From Gemmatimonadota bacterium (GTDB lineage Bacteria; Gemmatimonadota; Gemmatimonadetes; Longimicrobiales; Gaopeijiaceae): 33,782 nucleotides of DNA. The notes under the pieces are model-generated. The model did no database searches. It saw only the letters and a list, made by a program, of their open reading frames with translations, and had not been told where the DNA came from. Every line of letters begins with the position of its first letter. Positions within the stretch are counted from its first letter, which is position 1. The stretch spans positions 1 to 33,782 of the forward strand of contig PXFI01000075.1 of the NCBI GenBank assembly GCA_003564295.1, in the 5' to 3' direction. The position numbers were made by a program, and so were the translations under genes. Positions 9,612 through 18,386 of the stretch are shown here, piece by piece.

Positions 9612-9692
9612 ATGAAGAACCAGGCGACGGTCCGGCATCATCATCACCATGCGGCCCGCAAGGGCCCGCTGGCAGGGATGGTCTGTGCCTGA
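9612..9692 (+). CDS. hisL: Histidine-rich leader peptide (his attenuator), 26 aa
   Basis: ATG AAG AAC CAG GCG ACG GTC CGG CAT CAT CAT CAC CAT GCG GCC CGC AAG GGC CCG CTG GCA GGG ATG GTC TGT GCC TGA = MKNQATVRHHHHHAARKGPLAGMVCA. Immediately upstream of an intrinsic terminator and hisG. Too short for the supplied ORF track. Confidence 0.85.
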   Translation: MKNQATVRHHHHHAARKGPLAGMVCA

Positions 9693-9722
9693 TTGAAGCC
9701 CATAACAGACCGAAATCACCGC

Positions 9723-9754
9723 CGCGGCCCTTCACGACGGGCCGCGCTTTTTTT
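9723..9754 (+). terminator. his operon attenuator terminator
   Basis: CGCGGCCC-TTCACGAC-GGGCCGCG, an 8-bp all-GC stem, then C and TTTTTTT. Located upstream of hisG rather than downstream of a gene. Confidence 0.9.
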
Positions 9755-9829
9755 GTCCAGGCCGGCCGACAGGCTTTCCCTTGTTCGGCTGCGCCGGCGA
9801 GACCAATGGAAACAGCTTCGGAGAGAATC

Positions 9830-10696
9830 ATGGTTTTGCGAGTTGCGCTACCCAACAAGGGACGCCTGGCCGACCAGGCCCTCACCCTCTTTGAGAAAGC
9901 CGGCCTCAAGGCCGAGTCCCGGGTGGACCGAGCCCTGGTGGCGAATATGGGATCCGACTTCCAGGCCATCTTCCTCCGGGCACAGGACATCCCGGAGTTC
10001 GTGGCTGACGGAGCCGCCGACCTGGGTGTCACCGGGGCCGACCTGGTGGCCGAGTCCGGCAGGACCGTCCAAGAACTCCTCGACCTCCAGTTCGGACGCT
10101 GCCGACTGGCTCTGGCGGTTCGAGACGACAGCAGGGTGAAGGACGTGGAGGATCTGGAGCCCGGCACCCGGGTTGCCACCTCCTTTCCCCGGGTCACAGA
10201 GGGGTTCTTCCGGGAGCTCGGCCTGGAGATACGGGTCGCCCCGGTCTCCGGGGCTGCGGAGATCGCTCCCCACCTGGGCGTGGCGGAGGTCATCGCGGAC
10301 CTGGTCTCCACCGGCTCCACATTGAGAGTAAACGGTCTCAGGGAGATCGCCACCATCCTCAACTCCACGGCCCGACTCATCGGCAGCAGCAAGGTCACCC
10401 ATGATTCCTTCAAGGGTCCCCGGGTGGCGGAGCTCGTGGTGGCACTCGAGTCAGTGATCAGAGCCGCTGCCAAGCGTTACCTCATGGCCAACGTCCCAAG
10501 AGACCGCCTGGAGGAGGTGAAAGAGATCATCCCGGGCCTGTCGGGGCCCACCATCGTGGAGATCCAGAACGCCGGTCGCTGGGTGGCAGCCCATGCCGTG
10601 GTGGATGCGGACCGGATCTACCAGACCATCACCAGGCTCAAGGCCATCGGTGCCGAGGGCATCCTGGTGACGCCTATTGAACGGCTTACGCCCTGA
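9830..10696 (+). CDS. hisG: ATP phosphoribosyltransferase, long form with C-terminal regulatory domain
   Basis: VLRVALPNKGRLADQALTLFEKAGL, DLGVTGADLV, ATSFPRVTEGFF, EVIADLVSTGSTLR, and a C-terminal ACT-like region ending IGAEGILVTPIERLTP. Start MVLRVALPN preceded by GGAGAG. Confidence 0.95.
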   Translation: MVLRVALPNKGRLADQALTLFEKAGLKAESRVDRALVANMGSDFQAIFLRAQDIPEFVADGAADLGVTGADLVAESGRTVQELLDLQFGRCRLALAVRDDSRVKDVEDLEPGTRVATSFPRVTEGFFRELGLEIRVAPVSGAAEIAPHLGVAEVIADLVSTGSTLRVNGLREIATILNSTARLIGSSKVTHDSFKGPRVAELVVALESVIRAAAKRYLMANVPRDRLEEVKEIIPGLSGPTIVEIQNAGRWVAAHAVVDADRIYQTITRLKAIGAEGILVTPIERLTP

Positions 10697-10706
10697 GGTC
10701 GTGGCC

Positions 10707-12002
10707 ATGAGACTGCGCATCGACAAGCCCCTCGCTCAACTCACCCCCCGGGAGCGCTCCCGCCTCCTGGATCGACGGCCCGCTGATGAACCTCAACTTA
10801 CGGATCAGGTCCGCGCCCTGCTGGCCCGGGTGCGGCGGGAGGGGGACCGAGCCCTCCGGGAGATGGCCCGGGAATTCGACGGAGTGGAGCTCCCCGGACT
10901 GGAGGTGCCCCGGCAGCTGTGGACCGCCGCCGTCCAACGCTTGGATCCGGCCCTCCTGCAGAACCTGGAGGAAGCCGCTCGAAACATCCATGCCTTCCAC
11001 CGCGCCCAGATCCCTCAGGACATTCAAGTTACTGTCCGACCTGGTGTTACGCTCGGGAGGCGATCTGTGCCCCTCTCGGTGGCGGGAGTCTACGCTCCGG
11101 GAGGCCGGGCCGCCTATCCCACCAGCGTCCTCATGGGCGTGGTTCCGGCGAGAGCCGCAGGTGTGGGAGAGGTCATCCTGTGCTCCCCTCCCGGCCCGTC
11201 AGGATACCCCCCCGACCAGGTTCTGGCAGCTTCCGCAATCGCCGGGGCCTCTCGTCTCTTTGCTCTTGGGGGAGCCGGAGCAATCGGGGCCATGGCTTTC
11301 GGGACCGCCACTGTGCCACGGACCCAGGTCGTGGTGGGGCCGGGCAACCGTTACGTAACCGAGGCCAAACGTCAGGTGGCCGGAGAGGTCATCATCGATT
11401 CCCCGGCAGGGCCCTCGGAGGTCCTGGTCCTGGCCGACGAAAGTGCCGACCCCCGCCTCTGCGCACTGGAGCTCGTCTGCCAGGCGGAGCATGACCCGGA
11501 AGCGGCCGTGGCATTGGTGACGGATTCCGCCCCACTCCTGGACCGCGTTCGGGGCGTCCTCCTGAAGGAGGCGTCCCAGACTCCCCGATGGGAGATCGTG
11601 GAGAAGGCTCTGCACTCCAACGGTGCCCTTCTCCTGGCAGGCACATGGGATGAAGCTGTGGCCTTCGCCCGGGACTATGCCCCGGAGCACCTGGCTCTCT
11701 TCACCAAAGATCCGAGGCGCGACCTGGAAGAGATCCCGACAGCCGGCACTGCGTTCCTGGGCCAGGCGGCGGCGGTGGCCTTCGGGGATTATCTTACCGG
11801 AGCCAACCACGTCCTCCCTACGGGGGGGATGGCTCGGGCTTTTTCGAGCCTTTCAACCATCCACTTTCTCCGTATGTACACATGGCAGGAGATCACCCCG
11901 ATGGCAGCGGCAGCCATGAGCCCTGCCGTGGAACGCATGGCCGAGGCCGAGGGGCTGCCAGCCCATGCTGAAGCCGTTCGAGCCCGGAGGGTCCCCAGAT
12001 GA
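10707..12002 (+). CDS. hisD: Histidinol dehydrogenase
   Basis: VAGVYAPGGRAAYPTSVLMGVVPARAAGV, GPGNRYVTEAKRQVAGEVIIDSPAGPSEVLVLAD, YAPEHLAL, YLTGANHVLPTGG. Confidence 0.97.
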   Translation: MRLRIDKPLAQLTPRERSRLLDRRPADEPQLTDQVRALLARVRREGDRALREMAREFDGVELPGLEVPRQLWTAAVQRLDPALLQNLEEAARNIHAFHRAQIPQDIQVTVRPGVTLGRRSVPLSVAGVYAPGGRAAYPTSVLMGVVPARAAGVGEVILCSPPGPSGYPPDQVLAASAIAGASRLFALGGAGAIGAMAFGTATVPRTQVVVGPGNRYVTEAKRQVAGEVIIDSPAGPSEVLVLADESADPRLCALELVCQAEHDPEAAVALVTDSAPLLDRVRGVLLKEASQTPRWEIVEKALHSNGALLLAGTWDEAVAFARDYAPEHLALFTKDPRRDLEEIPTAGTAFLGQAAAVAFGDYLTGANHVLPTGGMARAFSSLSTIHFLRMYTWQEITPMAAAAMSPAVERMAEAEGLPAHAEAVRARRVPR

Positions 12003-12060
12003 TCTCCACCCAATCCGACCCACACGGGATGACAGGGATCCCGGCCTCCCGGAGGAACCA

Positions 12061-13116
12061 ATGACCCGCTTCCCCCGACAGGACTATGCCCAATTGACCC
12101 CCTACGACCCGGACCGCAAGCCCGTGGCCGTGGATCTCAGCGACAACAGCAACCTGTGGGGGCCAAACCCTGCGGCCCTGGAAGCCGTGCGGCAAGCTCC
12201 TCTGGAGGCCCTGACCCGCTACCCGTCCGTCTACGCCACTGAGCTCAAGGCGGCGGTGGCCCAGAAGTACGGCGTACCCGTCGACGCCGTGACCACGGGG
12301 TGCGGCTCCGACGACATACTGGACTCGGTGTGCCGGGCCGCAGTCTTTCCACCTGGCCTAATGACCTTCCCTGCTCCCTCCTTCTCCATGGCGGAGGTCT
12401 TCGCTCGTATGAACGGCCTTGAGGCCCGGGCCCTTCCATGGTCCAGGGCAGAGGTGGATCCCGCCCGGCTCCTCCTGGACGAACCGGACATCATCTACCT
12501 TTGCCGGCCCAACAATCCCACGGGAAGGTCCATTCCCAGGGATTGGATCCTGGGCCTCCTGGCTCTGGGCGGACCCGATGGCCCCGTGGTCGTCCTGGAC
12601 GAGGCCTACGGCGACTTCGCCGACGACAGCTTCCTCAGGGACGCCCCCAACACGGACCGGCTCCTGGTGGTTCGCACCCTCTCGAAGCTTTATGGGTTGG
12701 CGGGCCTCCGGGTGGGTTTTGCGGTAGGTCCCTCGACCTTGGTCCAGGAGGTCGAGAAGTCCCGGGGTCCCTACAAGGTGAGTCAACTCGGTGCCCTGGC
12801 GGCGGTGGCAGCTCTTGGAGACATATCAGGCTGGGCCGACGGTATCCGACACCGGACGCTCCAGAATCGGGACCGGCTGGCTGCGGAATTGCGCTCCAGG
12901 GGCCTTCAACCCCCTCCATCCCAGGCGAATTTTCTCCTCGTCCCGGTGGAACCCGCCGGCGCGGTGGAGGTGAATGACGCCCTCAGAGAACGGGGAGTGG
13001 CAACCCGTCCCTTCCCTCAGCTGCCCGAGCTGGGGGAAGCCCTCCGGGTCACCATCGGACCCTGGGAACAGATGGAGATCTTCCTCTCGGCCCTGGACGA
13101 GCTCCTCCAGCCATGA
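12061..13116 (+). CDS. hisC: Histidinol-phosphate aminotransferase
   Basis: DLSDNSNLWGPNP, CGSDDILD, CRPNNPTG, VVLDEAYGDF, TLSKLYGLAGLRVGFAVG; in his operon. Confidence 0.93.
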   Translation: MTRFPRQDYAQLTPYDPDRKPVAVDLSDNSNLWGPNPAALEAVRQAPLEALTRYPSVYATELKAAVAQKYGVPVDAVTTGCGSDDILDSVCRAAVFPPGLMTFPAPSFSMAEVFARMNGLEARALPWSRAEVDPARLLLDEPDIIYLCRPNNPTGRSIPRDWILGLLALGGPDGPVVVLDEAYGDFADDSFLRDAPNTDRLLVVRTLSKLYGLAGLRVGFAVGPSTLVQEVEKSRGPYKVSQLGALAAVAALGDISGWADGIRHRTLQNRDRLAAELRSRGLQPPPSQANFLLVPVEPAGAVEVNDALRERGVATRPFPQLPELGEALRVTIGPWEQMEIFLSALDELLQP

Positions 13117-13718
13117 AGATCGCTCTCTTCGACTATGGGACCGGGAACCTCCACTCCCTGGGGAAGGCCCTGGCGGCGGCAGGTGCCACGGTGACCATCA
13201 CCAGCCGTTGGAAGGACGCCCTGGCCCTGGACGCCCTGGTTCTCCCGGGGGTGGGTGCTTTCGGGTCTGCTGTCAAGTCCCTGGGGTCGGAAACCGCCAG
13301 GGTCCGGGAAGCGCTGGAAGCGGGACTTCCCTGCCTTGGGATCTGCCTGGGCATGCAGCTCCTATTCCATCGGTCCCATGAGGGAGAAGGCAAGGGGATC
13401 GGATTCTTATCGGGATCCGTGCGGCGACTCCGGACCCACATCACCCCCCAGATGGGGTGGAACGATGTGCATATTGCCCCGACGGGCTTGGAGCCCCTGT
13501 TCCAGGGTGTGGACAACCTGGTGGCTTACTACGCCAACTCCTACGTGTGCCAGCCATCGGACCAGGGTTTCGTCATCGCCACATCCACCTATCAGGGGGA
13601 CACCTTCCCCGCCGCCGTCCGCAGATTGCACACCTGGGGAGTCCAGTTCCACCCGGAAAAGAGCTCAGCCCAGGGACTCCACATCATCTCGAACTTCTTG
13701 CGGCAGGTGTGCCCATGA
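13113..13718 (+). CDS. hisH: Imidazole glycerol phosphate synthase, glutamine amidotransferase subunit
   Basis: FDYGTGNLHSLGKAL, LPGVGAFG, PCLGICLGMQLLF, GVQFHPEKSS; starts in a 4-bp overlap with hisC. Confidence 0.96.
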   Translation: MKIALFDYGTGNLHSLGKALAAAGATVTITSRWKDALALDALVLPGVGAFGSAVKSLGSETARVREALEAGLPCLGICLGMQLLFHRSHEGEGKGIGFLSGSVRRLRTHITPQMGWNDVHIAPTGLEPLFQGVDNLVAYYANSYVCQPSDQGFVIATSTYQGDTFPAAVRRLHTWGVQFHPEKSSAQGLHIISNFLRQVCP

Positions 13719-14428
13719 TCGCGATCCCCGCCCTGGACCTGAGGAATGGCCGGTGCGTTCAGCTGGTGGGCGGGCGGCCCGAAGAGGAACGGGTGTCACT
13801 GCCGGATCCGTTGGCCCAAGCCAAGTACTGGTGGGACTTCGGGTTCCGGCACTTGCATATCGTGGACCTGGACGCGGCCCTCTCCCTGGGCCAGAACCGG
13901 GGGATCATCCGGGAGATCGTGTCTACCACCGACGCCGAGGTCCAGGCAGGTGGCGGCGTACGCAGCCGGATCGACGTGGAGGAGATCCTGGCCCTGGGAG
14001 TGTGCCGGGTCATGGTGGGGACCCGGGCCGTGGAAGACCCGCAATGGCTCCAGGAGATGGCGGAAGCCTACTCACGCCGCATCATGGTGGCCACGGATAC
14101 CCGAGACGGTCTCGTCCTCCGCCGGGGGTGGACCGAGTCCAGCGGAACTCCGGTCCAGGCCCTCCTGGCCAACTTGGATCCCCTGCCCCTGGCCGGTGTC
14201 CTCTGCACCGACGTGTCCCGTGAGGGACGAATGGAAGGAATCGACCTCCCTGGAGCGGAAGCGGTCATCCGGGGAACCCGGCACCCGGTCTGGATCGCCG
14301 GGGGCATCACCACCATGGAGGAGGTCCGGGCCCTGAACCTGGCCGGGGCCGCCGGGGCCGTTTTGGGCATGGCCATCTACACGGGGGTACTGCCCCCTGA
14401 GCAGCTCGCCGAGGAGTTCGGAGCATGA
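13715..14428 (+). CDS. hisA: ProFAR isomerase (phosphoribosylformimino-5-aminoimidazole carboxamide ribotide isomerase)
   Basis: MIAIPALDLRNGRCVQLVGG, HIVDLDAALS, QAGGGVRS, GVLCTDVSREGRMEGID, WIAGGITTMEE; ATGA overlap with hisH. Confidence 0.93.
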   Translation: MIAIPALDLRNGRCVQLVGGRPEEERVSLPDPLAQAKYWWDFGFRHLHIVDLDAALSLGQNRGIIREIVSTTDAEVQAGGGVRSRIDVEEILALGVCRVMVGTRAVEDPQWLQEMAEAYSRRIMVATDTRDGLVLRRGWTESSGTPVQALLANLDPLPLAGVLCTDVSREGRMEGIDLPGAEAVIRGTRHPVWIAGGITTMEEVRALNLAGAAGAVLGMAIYTGVLPPEQLAEEFGA

Positions 14429-14964
14429 CCAGATTGAAGAGAGATACCAAGGAGACATCCATCCGCCTGGCCGTGCAGAGGTCCGGTGGCTCCATTCGGG
14501 TGGAGACGGACGACCGCTTCCTCTCCCACATGGTGGAGACCCTGGCCCGGTACGCCGGCCTGGGGTTGGAACTGGAGGCTGCAGGCGACCTGAGACACCA
14601 CCTGGTGGAGGACGTGGCCATCGCCCTGGGAACGGCCCTCCGGAAGGAGACCCCGGCCACGGCGGCCCGGTACGGATGGGCCCTGGTCCCCATGGACGAG
14701 GCCATGGCCCAGGTGGCCATGGACGTTGGGGGCCGCCCCTACTACCGGGGACCCCTTCCTTCCCGCCTCTACCAGCATTTCCTCGAGAGCCTGGCCGTGA
14801 ACCTGGGCGCCACCCTCCACGTCCGGATCGTCCGGGGCCGGGATCGGCACCACATAGTGGAAGCGGCTATCAAGGCCGTGGGCCTGGCCCTCCGGCAAGC
14901 CCTCCAGGAGGGGGAAACGGTCTTCAGCACCAAGGGATCCGTGAGCCTGGAATGGGAGGGTTGA
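14425..14964 (+). CDS. hisB: Imidazoleglycerol-phosphate dehydratase, divergent/short
   Basis: [71 protein letters not shown]; operon context. Overlaps the hisA stop. Confidence 0.85.
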   Translation: MTRLKRDTKETSIRLAVQRSGGSIRVETDDRFLSHMVETLARYAGLGLELEAAGDLRHHLVEDVAIALGTALRKETPATAARYGWALVPMDEAMAQVAMDVGGRPYYRGPLPSRLYQHFLESLAVNLGATLHVRIVRGRDRHHIVEAAIKAVGLALRQALQEGETVFSTKGSVSLEWEG

Positions 14965-15025
14965 TGCTCCCCTGTCGATTGCAGTGGGAGGACTTCTTTG
15001 GTTTCCGATGGGAAGGGGGCAGTTG

Positions 15026-15778
15026 ATGCTTCGTCCCCGGGTGGTAGTCTGCCTGGACGTGGACCAGGGCCGGGTGGTGAAGGGGACCCGCTTCAAGGGG
15101 CTCCGGGACGTGGGGGACCCGGTGGAGATGGCCCGACGCTACGAGGAGGAAGGTGCCGACGAAATAGTCTTCCTGGACATCTCGGCCTCGGCGGAGGGCA
15201 GAGGCACCCTCCTGGAGACGGTCCGGCGCACGGCGGAGGCGCTCTTCATTCCCCTTACGGTGGGAGGCGGAGTCAGGGACCTGGCAGACATGAGGGAGCT
15301 CCTCCGTGCCGGCGCCGACAAGATCAGCCTGAACACGGCCGCCGTGAGAGACCCGGAGCTCCTCACCCGGGGTGCCGAACAGTTCGGCAGGCAGTGCGTG
15401 GTGGCCAGCGTCGATGCGTCCCGGCAAGGGGAGGGCTGGCTTGCCTACATCCACGGAGGTCGGACACCCACCGGGCTGGACGGCGTGGAGTGGGCCGTGG
15501 AATGCGCCCGCCTGGGGGCCGGGGAGATCCTTCTCACCAGCATGGACCGGGACGGCGTCAGGACGGGCTACGATCTGGAGCTGACGCGCCGGGTGGCCAC
15601 GGCCGTCCACGTCCCCGTCATAGCCTCCGGCGGGGCAGGCCGGCCGGAGCACCTCAGGAACGCCTTCACGGAAGGGAAGGCATCCGCAGCCCTTCTGGCC
15701 GGGATTCTCCACGACGGACTCATCACTGTGGGGGAGATCAAGAAGGAGTTGGCTGGGTGGGGGATCGCCGTGCGATGA
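15026..15778 (+). CDS. hisF: Imidazole glycerol phosphate synthase, cyclase subunit
   Basis: [66 protein letters not shown]. Confidence 0.95.
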   Translation: MLRPRVVVCLDVDQGRVVKGTRFKGLRDVGDPVEMARRYEEEGADEIVFLDISASAEGRGTLLETVRRTAEALFIPLTVGGGVRDLADMRELLRAGADKISLNTAAVRDPELLTRGAEQFGRQCVVASVDASRQGEGWLAYIHGGRTPTGLDGVEWAVECARLGAGEILLTSMDRDGVRTGYDLELTRRVATAVHVPVIASGGAGRPEHLRNAFTEGKASAALLAGILHDGLITVGEIKKELAGWGIAVR

Positions 15779-16518
15779 GCCTGGAGGCCAGAATGACAGA
15801 TCGCAGAATCGAGGAACCGGCGGACCTGGACGCCCTCTCCTTCCCGGAGACGGGCCTGCTCCCGGTGGTGACCCAGGACGCCGGGTCCGGGGAGATCCTC
15901 ATGTTGGCCTGGGCCAACCGCACAGCTCTGGAGCGGACCCTTGAGACGGGGCAGATGCACTACTGGTCCCGCTCCCGCCGGGAGATCTGGCACAAAGGCG
16001 CCATCTCCGGGAGCTTCCAGGATCTCCTCTCCCTCCACGCCGACTGCGACGGCGACACTCTCCTGGCGAGGGTAAGGACCCGGGGGCCCGCCTGCCACAC
16101 CGGGGACGCCACCTGCTTCGGGGAGCTGCCGGAGTCGGCTCTCCCCCTGGCCTCCGGCAGAGATCCGGCCACAGCCCAGGGCGAAGGGGCGATTCCGCTG
16201 CTCGGGGAAGAGACCATCCCCTCCACTTCCACCGTTCCCGGAGAATCCACCATCCCCGGCCTGTGGGCCGTGCTGGAGGAGCGGGCTGCCCTCCGTCCGG
16301 CCGCCAGCTACACCGTCCGGCTCCTGGAGGATGAGAATCTTCGCCTGAAGAAGCTGGGGGAGGAGACTGCGGAGCTGATTCTGGCCCTGAGCAGGGCAGA
16401 CCATGGTCGGATTCCGGAGGAGGCCGCAGACCTCGTCTACCACCTTCTGGTGGCGCTGAAGGCCTCCGGCGGAACCCTGGAAGGGCTCCTCCGGGCGCTG
16501 GAAGCCCGAAAGCCATGA
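15775..16518 (+). CDS. hisIE: Bifunctional phosphoribosyl-AMP cyclohydrolase / phosphoribosyl-ATP pyrophosphatase
   Basis: HisI part: [57 protein letters not shown]. HisE part: [32 protein letters not shown] overlap with hisF. Confidence 0.95.
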   Translation: MSLEARMTDRRIEEPADLDALSFPETGLLPVVTQDAGSGEILMLAWANRTALERTLETGQMHYWSRSRREIWHKGAISGSFQDLLSLHADCDGDTLLARVRTRGPACHTGDATCFGELPESALPLASGRDPATAQGEGAIPLLGEETIPSTSTVPGESTIPGLWAVLEERAALRPAASYTVRLLEDENLRLKKLGEETAELILALSRADHGRIPEEAADLVYHLLVALKASGGTLEGLLRALEARKP

Positions 16519-18386
16519 CTCCGAAGCCGGGTCTCCATGATGAGGAAGCCCTGGGGAAGGCATACGATGCCCGCCTCATGAGGCGGCTCTTACGCTACCT
16601 CGCTCCCCACTGGTGGCTCGTGGTGCTGGCGGTCCTCCTTCTGGCCATGGCATCCGCCCTGGAAATCGTTGGACCCTGGTTGACCAAGGTGGCCCTGGAC
16701 GATGCCATACCGGCGGGAGATGGGCGCCTCCTCTCCTGGCTGGCTCTGGCATTCCTGGGCACGTTGGCCCTGGGCTTCCTCCTCCAGTACGCAGAGAGGA
16801 TCCTCACCACCTGGCTGGGCCAACGCATCATGTACGATCTCCGGGAGGAAATCTTCCGGAAGTTCCAGACTCTGGACCTCCGTTTCTACGACCGAAACCC
16901 CGTGGGCCGCCTCATCACCCGCATCACCAGCGACGTGGAAACCCTCAACGAGCTCCTCGGCTCCGGAATTGTGAGGGTGTTTGGGGACGTCTTCACACTG
17001 GCCTTCATCGTGGCGGCCATGCTGGGCATGGATTGGAGACTGGCCCTCGTGGCCTTCAGCGTCCTTCCCTTCGTCGCCTGGGCCGCCTTCCTCTTCCGGG
17101 GCCGGATCCGGGAGGCCTACAGGGACATCCGGGTGAGGCTGGCCCGGATCAACTCCTTCCTTCACGAGCGGTTCACCGGCGTCCAGGTCGTCCAACTCTT
17201 CAACCGGGAGGAACGGGACGCCCGGGAGCACCGGGCGCTGAACCAGGACTACCTGGAGGCCCACCTCCGGTCCATCACCTACTACGCTCTCTTCTTCCCG
17301 GTCATCGAGCTCTTCACGGCCGTGGCCCTCGCCCTCATTATCTGGAGCGGGGGCGCGTCCATCCTGGAGGGAACGGTGACCGTGGGAGTGGTGGCTGCCT
17401 TCTTACAGTATGCCCGGCGGTTCTTCCGCCCCATCCAGGATCTTGCCGAGAAGTACAACCTGCTCCAAGGAGCCATGGCCTCCTCGGAGCGAATCTTCAA
17501 GCTCCTGGACACGGAGACGCGCATCGCCGATCCCCCGGACCCCCGACCCCTTCCTCATCCCACCCGGGGGGAGATCGAGTTCCGGGACGTGTGGTTCGCG
17601 TACGGAGACGAGGAAGGGGGACACCCGGCCTGGGTCCTGAAGGGGATCAGCTTCACCGTCAGCCCCGGCGAGAAGGTGGCCATCGTGGGACACACCGGAG
17701 CTGGGAAGACCACCCTCATCAACCTCCTTCTGCGCTTCTACGAACCGCAGAAGGGCGACATCCTCCTGGACGGCGTCCCCATACGAGAAGCGGGCCTCCG
17801 GGATCTCAGGAGCCGCATGGGACTGGTTCTCCAGGACGTCTTCCTGTTCAGCCAGGACGTGGCCTACAACATCCGCCTGGGCGCAACGGAGATGGACGAC
17901 GCCCGGATCCGAGAAGCGGCCCGCCGGGTGGGGGCGGACCGCTTCGTGAGCCGCCTCCCCAGGGGATATCACCAGCCCCTTGGAGAGAGGGGGGCCTCCC
18001 TGTCCGTGGGGGAGCGGCAGCTCCTCTCCTTCGCCCGGGCCCTGGCCTATGACCCTGCCATCCTCATCCTGGACGAAGCCACCAGCTCCGTGGATTCGGA
18101 GATCGAAGGGCAGATCGAGAAGGCCACCGACGAGGTCATGAAGGGAAGGACCTCCCTGGTCATCGCCCATCGCCTTTCCACCGTCCAGGGCGCAGACCGG
18201 ATCCTCCTCTTCCACCACGGCGAGCTCCGGGAAACGGGCACCCATCAGGCGCTCCTGGAGCAGGGCGGGCTGTACGCTCGCCTCCACGAGCTCCAGTTCG
18301 CCCACGCCGGGGCGTACCGAGAGGACTCGGCGGCTCACCTGGGATGGGACCGGGATTCGTCGCCTGCTTCCCCCAGCACCTCGTGA
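16515..18386 (+). CDS. ABC exporter, fused permease and ATPase (MsbA-like)
   Basis: N-terminal transmembrane region with TRITSDVETLNELL; Walker A GHTGAGKTTLINLLLRFY, signature LSVGERQLLSFARAL, Walker B AILILDEATSSVD. ATGA overlap with the hisIE stop. Confidence 0.93.
   Translation: MTPKPGLHDEEALGKAYDARLMRRLLRYLAPHWWLVVLAVLLLAMASALEIVGPWLTKVALDDAIPAGDGRLLSWLALAFLGTLALGFLLQYAERILTTWLGQRIMYDLREEIFRKFQTLDLRFYDRNPVGRLITRITSDVETLNELLGSGIVRVFGDVFTLAFIVAAMLGMDWRLALVAFSVLPFVAWAAFLFRGRIREAYRDIRVRLARINSFLHERFTGVQVVQLFNREERDAREHRALNQDYLEAHLRSITYYALFFPVIELFTAVALALIIWSGGASILEGTVTVGVVAAFLQYARRFFRPIQDLAEKYNLLQGAMASSERIFKLLDTETRIADPPDPRPLPHPTRGEIEFRDVWFAYGDEEGGHPAWVLKGISFTVSPGEKVAIVGHTGAGKTTLINLLLRFYEPQKGDILLDGVPIREAGLRDLRSRMGLVLQDVFLFSQDVAYNIRLGATEMDDARIREAARRVGADRFVSRLPRGYHQPLGERGASLSVGERQLLSFARALAYDPAILILDEATSSVDSEIEGQIEKATDEVMKGRTSLVIAHRLSTVQGADRILLFHHGELRETGTHQALLEQGGLYARLHELQFAHAGAYREDSAAHLGWDRDSSPASPSTS

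Noticed and set aside
9482-9613. Short minus-strand ORF reading MMESYEKAVEGVKASVAGYPGTVPSTKIHAWSIGS... opposite the his leader promoter
   Set aside because: Looks protein-like, but is under 50 aa, has no clear ribosome site, overlaps uvrA out of frame, and cannot be linked to a family by eye.
9527-9829. N-terminal extension of the hisG ORF in the supplied track
   Set aside because: It would run through the leader peptide region and the intrinsic terminator; homology and the GGAGAG ribosome site support the start at 9830.
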